DNA of 64,000 nucleotides, taken from the NCBI GenBank assembly GCA_046594215.1, contig JBKJPX010000017.1:1-64000 (forward strand), in the 5' to 3' direction. Position 1 is the first letter of the stretch; every line of letters starts with the position of its first letter. The notes beneath the pieces are model-generated. The model was not told the origin of the DNA, made no database searches, and saw only the letters and a program-made list of their open reading frames with translations. Origin of the DNA: Panacagrimonas sp046594215 (GTDB taxonomy: Bacteria; Pseudomonadota; Gammaproteobacteria; Nevskiales; Nevskiaceae). Positions 17,315 to 26,573 of the stretch are shown in pieces. The translations under genes were made by a program, and so were the position numbers.

Positions 17315-17782
17315 TCACGCGCCCGGGTCCGCCGACTTCGCGGGCTCCCCGGCTTTCGGCGGCAGGTACAGCGTGACCTTGTTGTCGATGAACCAGTTGT
17401 CGACGGTGGAACGCGAGCCGCCGGCAGTGCTGTTGTAGTTGATGGTCAGTTCCTCGCCGCGGGCGATGTCGGCATCGGCGATGAAGATCAGGCCCTGGCC
17501 ATCTCCCGTCGCGGCATAGCGCAGGTTCGCCGGGTTGTCGTGGTTGTAGAGGCTGCCGTACCCCAGCGCCATGCCGAAGACGCCGTCGAGCCCGGTGAAC
17601 GCCTTCCAGCCGAACAGGACGGTCTGAAGGTCGGGCGGCAGTTCGTTGAACGTGGCGTGGACCAGGATCACGGGGCAGATCTCCACCACGTCCCCCTTGA
17701 AGAAGGGACGTGCCGCGAAGACTCCGCGTCCCTTGGGGGTCCCGGTATCTTTCACGTGACCGGCGCAGGGGATCAGTTGCAT
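17315..17782 (-). CDS. SET-domain protein (putative protein-lysine methyltransferase)
   Basis: A 155-residue stand-alone SET domain. The SAM-binding N-part has KGRGVFAARPF, the pseudoknot motif appears as YGSLYNHDNPANLRY (NH of the NHxxxPN type), and GEELTINY is the C-terminal SET motif. Catalytic Tyr in the ELTINY segment is present. Bacterial free-standing SET proteins of this size occur sporadically and presumably methylate a lysine of a host protein; targets are mostly unknown. It lies convergent with the SGNH gene and 100 bases downstream of the SDR gene. Confidence 0.82.
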   Translation of the reverse strand: MQLIPCAGHVKDTGTPKGRGVFAARPFFKGDVVEICPVILVHATFNELPPDLQTVLFGWKAFTGLDGVFGMALGYGSLYNHDNPANLRYAATGDGQGLIFIADADIARGEELTINYNSTAGGSRSTVDNWFIDNKVTLYLPPKAGEPAKSADPGA

Positions 17783-17881
17783 GGGCCTGCGCCTTGGGCG
17801 CCGGGTTTCTTCGATGAGGGATTATGGGCGAGACCGGAAGCGGCGCCGAGGTTCCATCGTTCGGTCCGAACGCCCACGCTC

Positions 17882-18721
17882 CTAGGGCGTGCGGTACCAC
17901 TCCGGCCGTCCCGCCAGCCAGAGTTCGCCCCAGAGCTTCCCGCCCCCGTCGACCGTCAGCGTCTCGCCGGTGATGAAGCTCGCCGCGGGAGCCGACAGGA
18001 ATACGCAGGACTCCGCGATCTCCATCGGCGTGCCCGGGCGCTTGAAGGGGTTGGCGAGTGGGAACTCGGCCACGGCCTCGGGCGGGTAGACGTCGAGGCC
18101 CTCGCTGGCCGTAAGACCGGGCGCGACGCAGTTCACGCGGATGCCGAGCGGCGCCCACTCGACCGCGACCGTGCGCATCGCGCCGACGATGCCGGCACGT
18201 GCCGCCTGCGTGTGCGCCACGCCGGGCATTCCGCGTTCGAGCACCACGATGACGTTGACGATGGAGCCGCCGCGCTTCAGGTCACGCCACCGTTGCGCCG
18301 CGCGCTGCATCACGAACCAGGTGTTGTTGAGGTTGTTGCTGATGACGGCGTTCCAGCCCTTGGGCGACATGTCGATGGCGTTCTGCGGGAACTGGCCACC
18401 GGCGCTGTTGACGAGCAGGTCGGGGACGCCGACTTCAGCCTCGATCTTCTCGAAGAGGGCGACGACCTGCTCGTGCTCGCGGAGCTGTGCGGCGAAGCCG
18501 TGCATGCGGGCACCCTTGGCTTTCGCAAAGTCGACGACGGCGTCGAGCTTCTCCTGCGTGCGGCCCGTGATCACGACGGTGGCGCCCAGGCGCGCGAAGA
18601 GGACCGCGGTGGCGCGGCCGATCCCGCTGCCGCCGCCGCAGACGAGCGCGACCTTTCCTGCGAAGAGGTCGGATCGGAAGGCGGTGTCGTGTTGCCAGAG
18701 GGATTCGAGGAGGTCGGACAC
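17882..18721 (-). CDS. SDR-family oxidoreductase (PECR/AtuG-like)
   Basis: A 279-residue short-chain dehydrogenase/reductase related to trans-2-enoyl-CoA reductases and the AtuG proteins. The NAD(P) motif GGGSGIGRATA and NSAGGQFPQNA are clear. The usual YxxxK pair is absent: the aligned segment reads HTQAARAGIVGAMRTVAVEWA, where PECR has Tyr and Lys, giving Val and Arg. The GTG at 18721 is chosen because the upstream frame runs through an intergenic repeat; from it the protein starts VSDLLESLW. It is last in the TetR operon, after the isovaleryl-CoA-type dehydrogenase. Confidence 0.85.
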   Translation of the reverse strand: MSDLLESLWQHDTAFRSDLFAGKVALVCGGGSGIGRATAVLFARLGATVVITGRTQEKLDAVVDFAKAKGARMHGFAAQLREHEQVVALFEKIEAEVGVPDLLVNSAGGQFPQNAIDMSPKGWNAVISNNLNNTWFVMQRAAQRWRDLKRGGSIVNVIVVLERGMPGVAHTQAARAGIVGAMRTVAVEWAPLGIRVNCVAPGLTASEGLDVYPPEAVAEFPLANPFKRPGTPMEIAESCVFLSAPAASFITGETLTVDGGGKLWGELWLAGRPEWYRTP

Positions 18722-18774
18722 TTTCTTGCTCTGGGACTGGTGTGGGCAGGAGGGCGCCGGTCTGCAAGGGGCCT

Positions 18775-18818
18775 GCCCCTCACCCCGGCGCTCTCCCCGC
18801 TGCGCGGGGAGAGGGAGC
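18775..18818. repeat. Intergenic GC-rich hairpin repeat, copy 2
   Basis: GCCCCTCACCCCGGCG followed by CTCTCCCCGC-TGC-GCGGGGAGAG, a 10-bp perfect stem. The whole 40-odd bases nearly match the copy at 26.49 kb. It lies between the SDR and acyl-CoA dehydrogenase genes, inside the operon, where it may modulate the distal transcript. Confidence 0.7.
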
Positions 18819-18835
18819 ACAGCAGCGGGCGCGGA

Positions 18836-20032
18836 CTACGAGGAGAGCAGTTCCTTGGCGATGATCATCTTGCGCACTTCGCTCGTGCCCGCGCCGATCT
18901 CGAGCAGCTTGATCGAGCGGTAGAGACGATTGATCTCGCTCTCCCAGATGTAGCCTGTGCCGCCGTGCACCTGCACCGCGTCGTTGAGCACCTTGTTCAT
19001 CGTCTCGGCCACGTAGAGCACGCCGGCGGCGGTGAGCTTGTGGATCTCGCCGCGGCCGCCGTCGTCCTCGCCGATGACGTTGGCGGCGCGCAGGGTCTGG
19101 TAGGTGAACACGCGCATGCTCTCGACCCAGGTGTAGAGGTCGGCGAGCTTGGCCTGGATCATCTGGAAATCGCTGATCGGGCGGTTGAACTGCTTGCGCT
19201 GCCGGGCGTAGTCCAGCGCCAGCGCGAACGCGCGCTCCGCGATGCCCAGGCATATCGGCGAGATCATGGCGCGCTCGAGGTCCAGACCGGACATCACGAT
19301 CTTCACGCCGTTGTTCTCGGCGCCGACGAGGTTCTCGACCGGCACCTTGCAGTCCTCGAACACGAGCTCGGCCGTCTGCGAGCCGCGGAAGCCCATCTTG
19401 GTGAGCTTCTGCGCGACCTTGAAGCCGGGGAAATCCTTTTCGATGATGAACGCGCTGATGCCCTGCGCGCCCTTGTCCTTGTCGGTCTTGGCGTAGACCA
19501 GCAGCACGTCCGCGACGGGGCCGTTGGTGATGTAGAGCTTGCTGCCGTTGAGGATGTAATGGCCGCCCTCGCGTCGGGCGGTTGTGCGCATCGACCCCAG
19601 CGCGTCGGAGCCGGCTCCCGGCTCGGTCAGGCCCAGCGCGCCGATGCTCGTGCCCTTGCACATGGCCGGCACGTACTTTTTCTTCTGCGCCTCGTTGGCG
19701 TTGCGCAGGATGTTGTGCAGGCAGAGGTTCTCGTGCGCCACCCAGGCCAGCGCCATCGCGTGGTTCCAGCGCGAGAAGGCCTGCAGGATCAGGCCGGACG
19801 TGAATACGTCGAGGCCCGAGCCACCGTAGCTCTCCGGCGCGGTCACGCCGAAGTAACCGGTGGCGCCGATCGTGGGGAAGGCCTCTGCCGGCCACCATTC
19901 CTCGTCATCCATGCGCGGCGCCAGCGGGTACAGCTCCTTCTGCGCGAAGCGATCGGCCTGCGCAAGGATTTCCATTTCGTCGTGCGACAGGCCGGTGAAG
20001 GCCTGCATCACGGTGGGGAGTTGGTTGGACAT
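18836..20032 (-). CDS. Isovaleryl-CoA-dehydrogenase-type acyl-CoA dehydrogenase
   Basis: A 398-residue FAD enzyme oxidising a branched acyl-CoA. The FAD loop is LGLTEPGAGSDALGSM. The catalytic base sits on helix G as in isovaleryl-CoA dehydrogenase: LDLERAM holds the Glu, while the position that is Glu in most family members (YEGT) reads IGAGTSEVRK. This swap marks the IVD class, which includes LiuA (leucine breakdown) and AtuD (citronellyl-CoA). It follows the carboxyltransferase gene, matching the oxidise-then-carboxylate order of both pathways. Which pathway is served is not settled. Confidence 0.9.
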   Translation of the reverse strand: MSNQLPTVMQAFTGLSHDEMEILAQADRFAQKELYPLAPRMDDEEWWPAEAFPTIGATGYFGVTAPESYGGSGLDVFTSGLILQAFSRWNHAMALAWVAHENLCLHNILRNANEAQKKKYVPAMCKGTSIGALGLTEPGAGSDALGSMRTTARREGGHYILNGSKLYITNGPVADVLLVYAKTDKDKGAQGISAFIIEKDFPGFKVAQKLTKMGFRGSQTAELVFEDCKVPVENLVGAENNGVKIVMSGLDLERAMISPICLGIAERAFALALDYARQRKQFNRPISDFQMIQAKLADLYTWVESMRVFTYQTLRAANVIGEDDGGRGEIHKLTAAGVLYVAETMNKVLNDAVQVHGGTGYIWESEINRLYRSIKLLEIGAGTSEVRKMIIAKELLSS

Positions 20033-20108
20033 GCTCGGGATTCAGTAGGTATTTGTGGTGAGGAAACAGCATTCAACGCAAAGGCGTTAATTGTTGTTGG
20101 GTTCCAGC

Positions 20109-21716
20109 TTACAAACGGAACACGCCATAGCGTGGATCGCCGATCGGCGTGTTGAGCGCCGCCGAGATCGAGATGCCCAGCGCGTTGCGCGTATCGACCG
20201 GGTCGAGCAGGCCGTCGTCCCAGATCTCCGACGTGGACCAGTACGCGCTCTGCTTGCGCTTGAACTCGCCCAGCACCGGGTCGCGGATCGCGTCGATGTC
20301 GGCCTGCGACAACTTCTGGCCGGACTTGGCGAGCTGACGGATCTTCACGTCGGCGAGCACGTTGGCCGCTTGTTCGGCGCCCATCACCGAGGTCTGCGAT
20401 TGCGGCCACGAGAACAGCATGCGCGAATCGAACGCGCGGCCGCTCATGCCGTAATTGCCGGCGCCGAAGGAGCCGTGACACATCACCGTGAACTTCGGCA
20501 CCTCGCAGCAGGACACCGCCATGATCATCTTGGCGCCGTCCTTGGTGATGCCGCGGCGCTCGTACTCGCGCCCCACCATGAAGCCCGTGATGTTCTGCAG
20601 GAACAGGATCGGCGTGCGGTTCTGGTTGCAGAGCTCGATGAAGTGCGCCCCCTTCAGGCTGGAGTCGTTGAACAGCACGCCGTTGTTGCCGAGGATGCCG
20701 ATCTTGTGGCCCCACAGGTGCGCGTAGCCACAGATCAGCGTGGTGCCGTACGCGGGCTGGTACTCGTGGAAGCGCGAGCCGTCGACGAGGCGGGCGACCA
20801 CTTCCTTCATGTCGAACTGCTGCTTGATGTCGCGCGGCAGGATGCCGTAGAGCTCGCTGCCGTCGTAGTACGGCGCCTCGGGCGTCTGCCACTCGACGTG
20901 CGCCTTCTGCGGCCGCTTGAACTGCGCCACGATGTCGCGCGCGATGGCGATCGCTTCTTCCTCGCTCGACGCCGGGTAGTCGGCGGTGCCCGAGGTCGTG
21001 GTGTGCATGTCGCAGCCGCCGAGTTCGTCGACGGTGTTCTCCTCGCCGGTGGCGGCTTTCACGAGCGGAGGACCGGCAAGGAAGATCGCGCCAGTACCGC
21101 GCACGATCACGTTGTAGTCCGACAGCGCCGGCACGTAGGCGCCGCCCGCGGTGCAGTGGCCGAGCACCACCGAGACCTGCTGCACGCCCATCTTCGACAG
21201 GATGCACTGGTTGCGAAAGATGCGGCCCGCGTAGTACTTGTCCGCGAAAAGGTCCGCCTGCAGCGGCAGGAAACCGCCGGCCGAATCGCAGAGGTGTACG
21301 ACGGGAAGGCGATTCTCGATGGCGATATCGAGCGCGCGGATCGTCTTCTTCACCGTGAGCGGATACCAGGCGCCGCCCTTCACGCTCGCGTCCCCCGCGT
21401 TGATGACGACCTCGCGGCCCGAGACGATGCCGATGCCCGTCACGCAGGCCGCGCCGGGCACTTCGCCCTCGTAGGCGTCGTTGGCGGCGAGCGAGGAGAA
21501 TTCTAGGAAGGGCGTGCCTGGATCGAGCAGCAGCGCGATGCGCTCGCGTACGAGCAGCTTCTTCTGCGAGCGCAGGCGGTCGATGTCGCGCTGTGGACGG
21601 TCGTCGCGCGCGCGGCGCTGCCTCTCGCGGAATTCCTCGGCGAGGCGCCGGTTGTGCGCGGCGTTGGCCTGAAACTCGGACGACGCGGTGTTGAGCCTGG
21701 ACTCGATGCGCTTCAT
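20109..21716 (-). CDS. Methylcrotonyl/geranyl-type acyl-CoA carboxylase, beta (carboxyltransferase) subunit
   Basis: A 535-residue carboxyltransferase that moves CO2 from carboxybiotin to an enoyl-CoA. It has two crotonase-like halves: residues about 30-290 (VKGGAWYPLTVKK, GHCTAGGAYVPALSDYN, LAGPPLVKAATGE) and 300-535 (NNGVLFNDSSLKGAHFIEL, FLQNITGFMVGREYE, GSFGAGNYGM). The oxyanion glycine pairs of both halves are intact. ATG 21716 overlaps the stop of the biotin-carrier gene by 4 bases (ATGA), indicating coupled translation; the longer upstream frame is spurious. Methylcrotonyl-CoA (leucine) or geranyl-CoA (terpene) are the likely substrates. Confidence 0.9.
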   Translation of the reverse strand: MKRIESRLNTASSEFQANAAHNRRLAEEFRERQRRARDDRPQRDIDRLRSQKKLLVRERIALLLDPGTPFLEFSSLAANDAYEGEVPGAACVTGIGIVSGREVVINAGDASVKGGAWYPLTVKKTIRALDIAIENRLPVVHLCDSAGGFLPLQADLFADKYYAGRIFRNQCILSKMGVQQVSVVLGHCTAGGAYVPALSDYNVIVRGTGAIFLAGPPLVKAATGEENTVDELGGCDMHTTTSGTADYPASSEEEAIAIARDIVAQFKRPQKAHVEWQTPEAPYYDGSELYGILPRDIKQQFDMKEVVARLVDGSRFHEYQPAYGTTLICGYAHLWGHKIGILGNNGVLFNDSSLKGAHFIELCNQNRTPILFLQNITGFMVGREYERRGITKDGAKMIMAVSCCEVPKFTVMCHGSFGAGNYGMSGRAFDSRMLFSWPQSQTSVMGAEQAANVLADVKIRQLAKSGQKLSQADIDAIRDPVLGEFKRKQSAYWSTSEIWDDGLLDPVDTRNALGISISAALNTPIGDPRYGVFRL

Positions 21717-22221
21717 GCGCCTTCTCCGGTCGAGGCTTCCAGCTTCAGGAGAATCGCGTCGCGCTCGAAGGTCTGTCCCTTCTCGTACTGCACCGCGGCC
21801 ACCGCGCCGTCGCGTGGCGCCACCAGTGTCGTCTCCATCTTCATGCTTTCCATAACGAGCAGGGTCTGGCCCTTGGTGACGGTGTCGCCGGTCTTCACGT
21901 TGACGCTGACGATGCTGCCCGGCATCGGCGCGCGGATCAGGTCGTTGGCTCCGCCACCGGTCTTCGCGGCCAGGCGCTCGAGCGGATGGCGGTAGCGCAG
22001 TGCGTGCGCTTCGCCGTCGAGATGCACAAACACGTCGTCGCCGTGCGAGGCGATGACCACCTCGACGTGGCGCTCGCCGACCGTGAGCCAGGTGCGTCCG
22101 TCCGGCGAGGTCTTCAGGTCGATGGGGACGCGCGCGTCGCCGAAGTGAAGGCGGTAAGCGCCGGCTCCACGCGAGAGTTCGACGTTGTGCTCCGTTTCGC
22201 CCAGCTTGAATGCGTGGTGCA

Positions 22222-22222
<1 letters not shown>
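21713..22222 (-). CDS. Biotin carboxyl carrier subunit of acyl-CoA carboxylase (split from alpha)
   Basis: A 169-residue protein: an N-terminal beta-rich part (residues 1-85) corresponding to the BT linker domain of methylcrotonyl-CoA carboxylase alpha, then a biotinyl domain with the biotinylation site VMESMKMET (Lys of MKM). In most relatives this is fused to the biotin carboxylase in one ~665-residue chain; here 497 + 169 residues give the same total. Its ATG overlaps the carboxylase stop by one base (TGATG) in another frame, and its stop overlaps the beta-subunit start. Either a natural split or a frameshifted fusion; independent start context favours a split. Confidence 0.88.
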
Positions 22223-23715
<1,493 letters not shown>

Positions 23716-23734
23716 GTCCGTGTCCTCATCGTCA

Positions 23735-24484
23735 TCATTTCCGGATTTTCTTTTCGCGGACCAGCGTGTTGACCGCCCGCTCCATCGTAGCCGTGAGCTG
23801 GGCGAGACGGCGCTTATCCAGAGAGACCGTCGACGTCTTCTCCACTTCCATGCCGCTGCACAGCAGCTGCGTCATCTGGTCGGCGACGAGCTTGGGATCG
23901 AGTTCGCCGCTGCCGTAGAGAAAGCGCCAGGCGTGGTGCTCGATGCCGCCGTAGACCATGTCGCGAACCAGCTCCAGTGCGATGCCCTCGCGGAACTCGC
24001 CGTTGCGGATTCCCTCGCGGATCACGTCGACCAGCAGGCCGGTGTACCGGTGATTCATCTCGTGCAGCGGCGAGTCGGCATAGTCGGGCTGCACGCGCAC
24101 CTCGGTGAAGATCAGCCGGCACATTTCCGGCCACTCGCTGATCGTGCGCAGGTGACGCCATACGAGATAACGGAAGCGGTTCTTCGCGCCCTGGATAGGC
24201 CCGAGTTCCTTGGAGTAGTCGCCGAACAGGTCGCCGTACCAGTGCTCGATGACGCGGTTGAGCAGGTGGCGCTTGGTGGGGAAGTACTTGAAGATCGTGC
24301 CTTCCGCGATGCCCAGGCTGCGCGCGATCTCCGACACCGCAGTGGCGTGGTAGCCGCGCGACCAGAAGGTCTTCCGGGCCGCCACGAGGATGTCCGAGAT
24401 GCGCTCGCCACGGTCCATGCGCAGCGCGCGCGCGGGAGCGGAGCGCTTGCCGGCGGCGGCAGCCGGCTTATTGAGGGCTTTCAA
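23735..24484 (-). CDS. TetR-family transcriptional regulator
   Basis: A 249-residue TetR regulator. The HTH spans about residues 28-75: ILVAARKTFWSRGYHATAVS, then EIARSLGIAEGTIFKYFPTK, the characteristic TetR recognition helix. The C-terminal ligand domain is unassigned. The first 22 residues are a basic Ala/Lys-rich extension, and translation may start at Met23. It heads the carboxylase operon and faces a divergent acyl-CoA ligase; a 19-bp palindrome lies between them. By analogy with AtuR it probably represses both directions until an acyl-CoA effector binds. Confidence 0.9.
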   Translation of the reverse strand: MKALNKPAAAAGKRSAPARALRMDRGERISDILVAARKTFWSRGYHATAVSEIARSLGIAEGTIFKYFPTKRHLLNRVIEHWYGDLFGDYSKELGPIQGAKNRFRYLVWRHLRTISEWPEMCRLIFTEVRVQPDYADSPLHEMNHRYTGLLVDVIREGIRNGEFREGIALELVRDMVYGGIEHHAWRFLYGSGELDPKLVADQMTQLLCSGMEVEKTSTVSLDKRRLAQLTATMERAVNTLVREKKIRK

Positions 24485-24576
24485 GGTCTGGCTATCCTTC
24501 CGCTGCGGCGTGGTGAGCCTTGCTCATGCGAAGACTGCTGCAAATTCCGCACGGACTGGAACGGGCTCGATTGAGA

Positions 24577-24595
24577 TAGTGAGTGTTACTCACTA
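24577..24595. promoter_or_regulatory. Perfect palindromic operator for the TetR regulator
   Basis: TAGTGAGTGTTACTCACTA: two perfect 8-base arms around a 3-base centre, 93 bases from the TetR start and 117 bases from the ligase GTG. It is AT-rich within a GC-rich genome and is the only strong symmetric site in this 227-base divergent region. Size and symmetry fit TetR-family operators for acyl-CoA-metabolism regulators. Confidence 0.7.
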
Positions 24596-24711
24596 GAATC
24601 CGGGAACGCAAGACCCGAACGGTCGGGCGCACCAGGGCGGTGTATGCCCGACGGTGTTTTCCAAGCAGCGTCGCTCGCAGAAGCGACCATCCACCGAGGA
24701 GCGAGAACCAC

Positions 24712-26364
24712 GTGAGCATCGACGTCGAGCGCCTGTACGACCGCCGTGCCGACAATCGCTGGGAGCGGGTCAGCGTCGGCGACATCTTCGAGCGCCTGAC
24801 CTGGAGCGAGCCTGACAAGGTCGCGCTGATCGCCGCGCCCTGCGCCGTGCGGGACCCTGCGTTCGCGCGCGTCACCTACCGGCAGGCCGACGAGGCGGCG
24901 AATCGCATCGCGAATGGCCTGCTGGCCTGCGGCCTGGAACGCGGCGGTCGCGTCGCCTTGTTCTGCGACAACTCGGTCGAGGCCTTCCTCACGAAGATCG
25001 CGATCGCGAAGGCGGGCCTCGTCGCGGTGCCCATCAACACGATGATGGCGCCGGACATGATCGAGCACTCCTTGCGCCATGTCGGCGCGACCGCGGCCAT
25101 CGTGGATGCCGAGTCCTGGGCCAAGGGACGCAAGCCCATCGACGCCGCCGGCGTGCGCGTCGTCGCCGCGATCCAGGACGGCGCGGGCGGCACGGGCGAT
25201 CTGCCCTCGCTGCGCGCGCTGATGGACGGGCAGTCGGCGGATGAGCCTGAGCTGCGCATCCACGGCGACGACATCTGGGAGATCCTGATGACCTCGGGCA
25301 CGACCTCGATGCCCAAGGCCGTGATGATCTCGCACACCTACGCCTACTTCGCGGCGATGAACCAGGCGCTGACCTACTCGCGTGGCGCGGCGCTGGAATC
25401 CGATTTCCGCATGTGTACTTTCCTGCCGGTGATCTATCACATCGGCGACCAGATTTTCGGACTGGCACCGCTGTTCACGGGCGGCAGCCTCGTGATCGGC
25501 CGCGGCTTCGACGCGGCGCGAGTGGCGCAGGCCATTACCCAGGAGCGGCCAACCGCGCTGTTCGGCGGCTCGCCGCAGCTCGTCACCGACCTGGTTCGCG
25601 AGGTCGAGAGCTCTCCGCAGGCCTACGATCTCTCCTGCCTGGAAGTGCTGACCTTCGGCTGGGCTGCGATGCCGCCGGCGGTGGCCGAACGCCTGGAACG
25701 ACTCTGTGGCGGCGTGCTGCTGGTGGGCATCTTCGGCCAGACCGAATGCATCGCCCTGCATCACTTCTGGCCCAGACGCTGGCCGGAGATCTTTCGGGAG
25801 ACGGCCCCAGCGACCAACGTCGTCGGCCTGCCGTCGCCGCTGCTGGCATCGACGGTGATGGACGAGGACGGTCGCTCGCTTTACGGACAGTCCGGCGTGC
25901 GCGGGGAAGCGGTGTATCGATCGCCAATCGTGACAGCGGGGTACTTCCGTGACGAGAAGGCTACGCGCGAGGCCTTCCGCCACGGCTGGTTCCACAGCGG
26001 GGACATGTGCGAATTCCGCGAGGACGGCTTGCGCGTGATGGTCGACCGGTTCAAGGACGTCGTTAAATCCGGCGGCGAGAACGTGTCGAGCCTGCGCGTC
26101 GAGGCGGTGGTTGCGCTGCACCCGGCGGTGGCGAGAGTCGCCGTGGTGGGACTGCCGGACGCGCGCTGGGGAGAGGCCGTCACGGCGGTGGTGGTGCCGC
26201 GGCCGGGCGAGGTGTTCGAAGAGGCCGCAATCCTCGCGTTCTGCCGCGAACGCCTCGCCGGCTACGAGACGCCCAAGCGCATCGTCGTGGTCGAGGATCT
26301 GCCGGTGACCGTCGGCGGCAAGGTGCTCAAGTACAAATTGAGGACGATGCTGGCGGGGAGTTGA
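24712..26364 (+). CDS. Acyl-CoA ligase (AMP-binding)
   Basis: A 550-residue ANL-superfamily ligase activating a carboxylic acid to its CoA ester through an acyl-adenylate. The phosphate loop is MTSGTTSMPKAVM, the adenine motif FGQTECIALH, then WFHSGDMCEFREDG and the hinge DRFKDVVKSGGENVSS; the catalytic C-terminal lysine lies in VTVGGKVLKYKLR. The GTG at 24712 has GAGGAG 10 bases upstream; the frame extends upstream but through the operator region. It probably feeds its product to the divergently encoded dehydrogenase and carboxylase, like AtuH in terpene use. Confidence 0.9.
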   Translation: MSIDVERLYDRRADNRWERVSVGDIFERLTWSEPDKVALIAAPCAVRDPAFARVTYRQADEAANRIANGLLACGLERGGRVALFCDNSVEAFLTKIAIAKAGLVAVPINTMMAPDMIEHSLRHVGATAAIVDAESWAKGRKPIDAAGVRVVAAIQDGAGGTGDLPSLRALMDGQSADEPELRIHGDDIWEILMTSGTTSMPKAVMISHTYAYFAAMNQALTYSRGAALESDFRMCTFLPVIYHIGDQIFGLAPLFTGGSLVIGRGFDAARVAQAITQERPTALFGGSPQLVTDLVREVESSPQAYDLSCLEVLTFGWAAMPPAVAERLERLCGGVLLVGIFGQTECIALHHFWPRRWPEIFRETAPATNVVGLPSPLLASTVMDEDGRSLYGQSGVRGEAVYRSPIVTAGYFRDEKATREAFRHGWFHSGDMCEFREDGLRVMVDRFKDVVKSGGENVSSLRVEAVVALHPAVARVAVVGLPDARWGEAVTAVVVPRPGEVFEEAAILAFCRERLAGYETPKRIVVVEDLPVTVGGKVLKYKLRTMLAGS

Positions 26365-26385
26365 GCACCCATCGAGGGTGAGGGG

Positions 26386-26437
26386 CCCCTCTCCCCGCGA
26401 CAGCGGGGAGAGGTCAGGGCGAGGGGCATTTTTTTCG
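26386..26437 (+). terminator. Hairpin repeat copy 3, likely terminator
   Basis: CCTCTCCCCGC-GACA-GCGGGGAGAGG, an 11-bp perfect stem at 26388-26413, 22 bases after the ligase stop, followed by GAGGGGCA and a run of seven T (26429-26435). It is a copy of the dispersed repeat and is well placed to end the ligase transcript. Confidence 0.6.
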
Positions 26438-26485
26438 AAAGCTTCGATTCCGATGTTGCCGCCGTAGGGGGCCTGACGACTCGGG

Positions 26486-26533
26486 CCGGCCCCTCACCCC
26501 GGCCCTTTCCCCGCTATCGCGGGGAGAGGGAGA
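26486..26533. repeat. Intergenic GC-rich hairpin repeat, copy 4
   Basis: GGCCCCTCACCCCGGCCC then a 9-bp stem TTTCCCCGC-TATC-GCGGGGAGA with one wobble pair. Nearly identical to copy 2 at 18.78 kb. Copies 3 and 4 sit about 75 bases apart in the gap between the convergent ligase and AsmA-like genes. Confidence 0.65.
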
Positions 26534-26573
26534 CAATCCGGTTTGTTTTGCCAAGCTTTGGGCGGCCGGTTTT

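Noticed and set aside
17540..20155. 871-codon open frame on the plus strand
   Set aside because: Antisense to the SET, SDR and dehydrogenase genes, which have clear motifs.
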